From NCBI GenBank assembly GCA_945872285.1, contig CAMBZR010000010.1, positions 1-58,960 on the forward strand: 58,960 nucleotides of DNA, written 5' to 3'. Each line of letters starts with the position of its first letter. Position 1 is the stretch's first letter. The position numbers and the translations under genes were made by a program. Positions 56,264 through 58,960 of the stretch are shown piece by piece. The notes under the pieces were generated by a model that was not told where the DNA came from, searched no databases, and worked only from the letters and a program-made list of their open reading frames with translations. This stretch comes from Bordetella parapertussis (lineage in GTDB: Bacteria; Pseudomonadota; Gammaproteobacteria; Burkholderiales; Burkholderiaceae_B).

Positions 56264-56737
56264 TCACCGTATTCTTAAGCCGCCCCCGGGGCTGCGGGGT
56301 GTCGTGTAGAGGCTCGGTGCTAGGTACGGGCTTTGACCGCCCGCCGAACTCTCAGGGCCGCCTGGTGGCGGGGTGGGGGCTGCGCCGCGTGTTGGGCTTA
56401 AGCCTGCGGCAGGGTTTGCTTTGTCGGGAGACAAACCTTGATGAAGCGTTGGCTCAGAGGGTTCTGTGGCGGTAGCTGTTTTAGCGGGGCTGCGTGAGGC
56501 GGGTTCGGCGGCCGACTCAGGCTTGGCAGCGGCTGGTTCAGGTGGCTTTGTTGCCTCTGAGGGCGGGGCAGGCATTAAATCCAAAATTGAGTTTGATGTT
56601 GAATAGGGTACGCCGGGCACCGCGCCACCAGGGCTGAACCTGAGCCCGCTTTGCGCCTGCGTATCTCTGGGCGATAAGGCCGCTGTTGCGACGAGCATGA
56701 GTGCCGCTGAAAGGGTGATGCGAAACATCTGTGCCAC
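56264..56737 (-). CDS. Hypothetical exported Pro/Ala-rich protein
   Basis: This 157-residue protein has a signal peptide (MFRITLSAALMLVATAALS region). The rest is low-complexity, rich in Pro, Ala, Ser, Glu and Lys, and has no family I know. A GTG start at 56737 is chosen because GGAG lies six bases before it; the first in-frame ATG falls three codons later. It probably sits in the periplasm or on the surface as a spacer or wall-associated protein. It diverges from the iron-type dehydrogenase gene. Confidence 0.55.
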   Translation of the reverse strand: MAQMFRITLSAALMLVATAALSPRDTQAQSGLRFSPGGAVPGVPYSTSNSILDLMPAPPSEATKPPEPAAAKPESAAEPASRSPAKTATATEPSEPTLHQGLSPDKANPAAGLSPTRGAAPTPPPGGPESSAGGQSPYLAPSLYTTPRSPGGGLRIR

Positions 56738-56872
56738 GACCGACTCCACTTTAACCGAACGCAAATTCTACTCTTGTGCAGAGTACTGTCACTCTGATTG
56801 TTTTGGTGCTCCAAAGCGTTCTGGATGCTTTATCATCTTTCCAATCACTAAAAAACAACGGAGAGCGACAAC

Positions 56873-58012
56873 ATGGCACTGATTAATTACATCACGCAAA
56901 TTCAATTCGACTTTGGCGTGGTGGCGCTGTTGCAGTCAGAGTGCGATCGAGTCGGTATCAAGCGCCCGATGATTGTGACCGACGCCGGCGTGCGTGCGGT
57001 TGGCATCATCGATAAGGTGCTGGCGCAGTTAAAAAATGCGGATACCGTTGGCGTGTATGATCAGACACCCCCTAATCCCACTGAGGCCGCCACGCGCGAT
57101 GCCTTAAAGATTTATCGCGAGGGTAAATTTGATGGTTTGATTGCAGTTGGGGGCGGTTCGGCAATGGATTTAGCCAAAGCCGTTGCGGTGATGGCAACGC
57201 ACGTAGGCGACTTGAAGCATTTTGCTGCAATCGAGGGCGGGGTGGCGCGTATTACAGCCGCAACGGCGCCTGTCATTGCGATCCCAACGACTTCGGGCAC
57301 GGGCAGCGAAGTGGGCCGTGGCGCGATGCTGATACTGGATGATGGCCGTAAGGTGGGTATTTTGTCGCCCTATGTTGTGCCACGATCAGCGATTTGTGAC
57401 CCAGAATTGACCCTTGATTTACCCCCCCTGCTCACTGCCGCGACCGGAATGGACGCGATCACGCATTGCTGTGAGTCGTTCATGTCTTCGGCTTTGAATT
57501 TTCCGGCGGAAGGGATCGCCTTAGACGGCTTGTGGCGCGGCTGGGCACACATCGAACGTGCCACCAAACAACCGCACGACCGCGAAGCGCGCTTTCATAT
57601 GATGAGTGCTTCAACCCAGGGTGCAATGTCATTTCAAAAAGGTCTTGGCGCTGTTCATAGCCTGAGCCATTCGCTAGGCGGGATCAACCCACGCTTGCAC
57701 CACGGCACGTTGAACGCAATGTTTTTGCCCGCCGTGATTACATTTAATCAAAGCGAAGCGTCCATGCAAAAGGGCAAAAAGCTTGATCGCTTGGCGCAGG
57801 CAATGGGCTTAGGTCAGGGCGCAGAGGTTGCCCCTGCGATCAAGGCTATGAACCAACGCCTTGGCCTGCCCTCGGGCCTGGCCGCCATGGGGGTGACAGA
57901 AGACATGTTTGGCAAAATCATTGAAGGCGCGATGGCTGACCATTGCCATAAGACGAATCCACGTATTGCTACGGCAGAGGACTACGCCTCGCTGTTGCGG
58001 CAATCGATGTAA
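56873..58012 (+). CDS. Iron-containing alcohol dehydrogenase family protein
   Basis: This is a second group III alcohol dehydrogenase of 379 residues. The NAD(P) loop is GGGSAMDLAKAV, then PTTSGTGSEVGRGAMLI, and candidate metal ligands lie in GMDAITHCCESFMS and SLSHSLGGINPRLHHG. It is only distantly related to the protein at 6301. Substrates of this family include short alcohols, aldehydes and maleylacetate. GGAGAG sits before the ATG. It converges on ppa with three bases between the stops. Confidence 0.9.
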   Translation: MALINYITQIQFDFGVVALLQSECDRVGIKRPMIVTDAGVRAVGIIDKVLAQLKNADTVGVYDQTPPNPTEAATRDALKIYREGKFDGLIAVGGGSAMDLAKAVAVMATHVGDLKHFAAIEGGVARITAATAPVIAIPTTSGTGSEVGRGAMLILDDGRKVGILSPYVVPRSAICDPELTLDLPPLLTAATGMDAITHCCESFMSSALNFPAEGIALDGLWRGWAHIERATKQPHDREARFHMMSASTQGAMSFQKGLGAVHSLSHSLGGINPRLHHGTLNAMFLPAVITFNQSEASMQKGKKLDRLAQAMGLGQGAEVAPAIKAMNQRLGLPSGLAAMGVTEDMFGKIIEGAMADHCHKTNPRIATAEDYASLLRQSM

Positions 58013-58015
58013 AAA

Positions 58016-58549
58016 CTAGCTTTCTTTAGCGTAGCGCGCCAAGCCTTCAAGGATTTCTTGGTGCGCGTCGTCGATGCCGCCCCAGCCTTCGACCTTGACC
58101 CATTTGCCCTGTTCGAGGTCTTTGTAGTGCTCAAAAAAGTGCTGAATGGCATTCAGACGCATGGGGTTGATATCAGAGGCTTGTTTCCAGTGGCTGTAAA
58201 TCGGCAGGATTTTGTCCTCAGGAACCGCCAATAATTTAGCGTCATCACCCGCCTCATCTTTCATTTTAAGTACGCCTAAAGCGCGACAACGTACCACTAC
58301 GCCTGGGATAACCGGAAAGGGAGTAATCACTAATACGTCGACCGGATCGCCATCACCGGCGATGGTTCTGGGGATGTAACCGTAGTTACACGGGTAGTGC
58401 ATGGAGGTCCCCATAAAGCGGTCGACAAAGATCGCGCCCGATTCTTTATCGACTTCGTACTTGATTGGATCGGCGTTCATCGAGATCTCGATGATCACAT
58501 TAAACGATTCGGGAAGCTTTTTTCCGGGGCTGACTTTGTCAAGACTCAT
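58016..58549 (-). CDS. ppa: Inorganic pyrophosphatase
   Basis: Soluble family I pyrophosphatase hydrolyses pyrophosphate to two phosphates and pulls biosynthesis forward. The 177-residue protein has the metal-binding motif [11 protein letters not shown]. Also visible are the substrate-binding [18 protein letters not shown] and KVEGWGG regions. The start at 58549 ([14 protein letters not shown]) matches known family starts; an upstream frame would add an unmatched N-terminus. It diverges from the membrane pyrophosphatase gene over a 175-base gap. Confidence 0.95.
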   Translation of the reverse strand: MSLDKVSPGKKLPESFNVIIEISMNADPIKYEVDKESGAIFVDRFMGTSMHYPCNYGYIPRTIAGDGDPVDVLVITPFPVIPGVVVRCRALGVLKMKDEAGDDAKLLAVPEDKILPIYSHWKQASDINPMRLNAIQHFFEHYKDLEQGKWVKVEGWGGIDDAHQEILEGLARYAKES

Positions 58550-58575
58550 GAGTATTTTTGCTACAGGCTGATTAG

Positions 58576-58604
58576 TGAATACCCTAATGTTAACAAAGAA
58601 ACAA
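58576..58604 (-). promoter_or_regulatory. Candidate promoter of ppa
   Basis: On the minus strand TTGTTT is followed after 17 bases by TATTCA, which lies about 27 bases before the ppa start. The match is moderate (four of six each). Confidence 0.4.
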
Positions 58605-58634
58605 AGCACCCCTCTGACCTAAGTTTTGCGACAT

Positions 58635-58649
58635 ACTAGCGGGGCTAGT
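58635..58649. promoter_or_regulatory. Inverted repeat between ppa and hppA
   Basis: ACTAGC, GGG, GCTAGT is a perfect 6-base inverted repeat in the divergent gap. It sits ten bases before the -35 of the candidate hppA promoter and about 31 bases upstream of the ppa -35. It could be an operator shared by the two genes or a small hairpin. Confidence 0.4.
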
Positions 58650-58658
58650 TCTTCCTGT

Positions 58659-58687
58659 GTCACAGTCGGTCAGCCGCCGCATATAAA
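58659..58687 (+). promoter_or_regulatory. Candidate promoter of hppA
   Basis: GTCACA (58659-58664) is followed after 17 bases by TATAAA (58682-58687). The -10 is close to consensus (five of six) and the -35 matches four of six. The start would lie about 38 bases before the ATG. Confidence 0.45.
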
Positions 58688-58724
58688 AACGATTTAAGAC
58701 ATCACATTTTAGGAGTTTTCGAGC

Positions 58725-58960
58725 ATGAGCAACATTCAGTTGGGCCTCTATTTCGCCCTGGGCTGCGGAGTTCTCGCAGTCGTTTACGGCTTTGTAGTGA
58801 GGTCCTGGATTCTTAATCAGAGTACCGGCAACGCCAAAATGATGGAAATTGCAGAGGCGATTCAGCAAGGCGCAAGCGCTTACCTGTCGCGTCAATACAA
58901 AACCATTAGCGTGGTGGGAGTCGTTCTTGCGATTTTGATTGCGGTGTTTCTCGACTACAC
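58725..58960 (+). CDS. hppA: Membrane-bound H+-translocating pyrophosphatase (partial, 5' end)
   Basis: The gene runs off the right edge; 78 complete codons are seen. The N-terminus [20 protein letters not shown] is a membrane segment. It is followed by the conserved [27 protein letters not shown] of V-type H+-pyrophosphatases and a second membrane segment. The enzyme couples pyrophosphate hydrolysis to proton pumping. AGGAG sits nine bases before the ATG. It diverges from soluble ppa, so the cell can use pyrophosphate either as heat or as a proton gradient. Confidence 0.88.
   Translation, partial: MSNIQLGLYFALGCGVLAVVYGFVVRSWILNQSTGNAKMMEIAEAIQQGASAYLSRQYKTISVVGVVLAILIAVFLDY

Overview
The window reads as chromosomal DNA of a betaproteobacterium, most likely order Burkholderiales and probably family Alcaligenaceae. 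This rests on the origin-proximal order dnaA-dnaN-gyrB, the argS-SPOR-dsbA block, the smg-topB block, and four Bug-type (tripartite tricarboxylate) periplasmic receptors. I cannot name the genus from sequence alone. Base composition looks moderate (somewhat above half G+C) and fairly even. I see no rRNA, tRNA, CRISPR array, prophage or insertion sequence.

Layout. 1-5.2 kb: a DnaA box, then dnaA, dnaN and gyrB. 5.2-7.8 kb: a Bug receptor, an iron-type alcohol dehydrogenase and a DUF1840 protein. 7.9-11.5 kb: a large secreted RHS-repeat protein whose C-terminus is a Tle1/DUF2235 phospholipase-like domain. 11.6-14.7 kb: argS, a SPOR protein and a DsbA. 14.7-22.3 kb: a leftward operon (metallo-hydrolase, cystathionine beta-lyase-like enzyme, DUF1330), divergent from the leucine-degradation genes for isovaleryl-CoA dehydrogenase and both methylcrotonyl-CoA carboxylase subunits. 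22.5-30.9 kb: a rightward run of smg, gluQ, topB (with a Lys/Ala histone-H1-like tail), panB, a SET-domain methyltransferase, DUF3429, a DUF455 ferritin-like protein and a sulfatase. 31.1-36.7 kb: leftward aldolase, BenE transporter, GST and leuA. A leucine-rich leader peptide with hairpins precedes leuA. 36.7-42.0 kb: rpoN, an exported protein, prfC and an RhlE-type helicase. 42.2-55.1 kb: an accessory catabolic region with three more Bug receptors set among an aldolase, hydroxyacid dehydrogenase, amidase, gamma-glutamyltransferase, polysaccharide deacetylase, Gfo/Idh oxidoreductase and two alpha/beta hydrolases. 55.4-58.96 kb: a MaoC protein, a second iron-type alcohol dehydrogenase, soluble pyrophosphatase and the start of a membrane H+-pyrophosphatase gene cut by the window end.

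How the parts fit. The core genes handle replication, translation fidelity, transcription and redox folding. The accessory genes suggest an organism that scavenges small organic acids: many orphan solute receptors with no membrane permease in view, aldolases, dehydrogenases and hydrolases. Leucine is both made (leuA, apparently attenuated by its own leader peptide) and degraded (ivd, mccB, mccA).

Most worth a second look: the leuA leader, the RHS-phospholipase fusion with a Sec signal and no visible immunity gene, the SET methyltransferase close to a Lys-rich topoisomerase tail, the Bug-centred operons between 42 and 54 kb, and the divergent pair of soluble and membrane pyrophosphatases.
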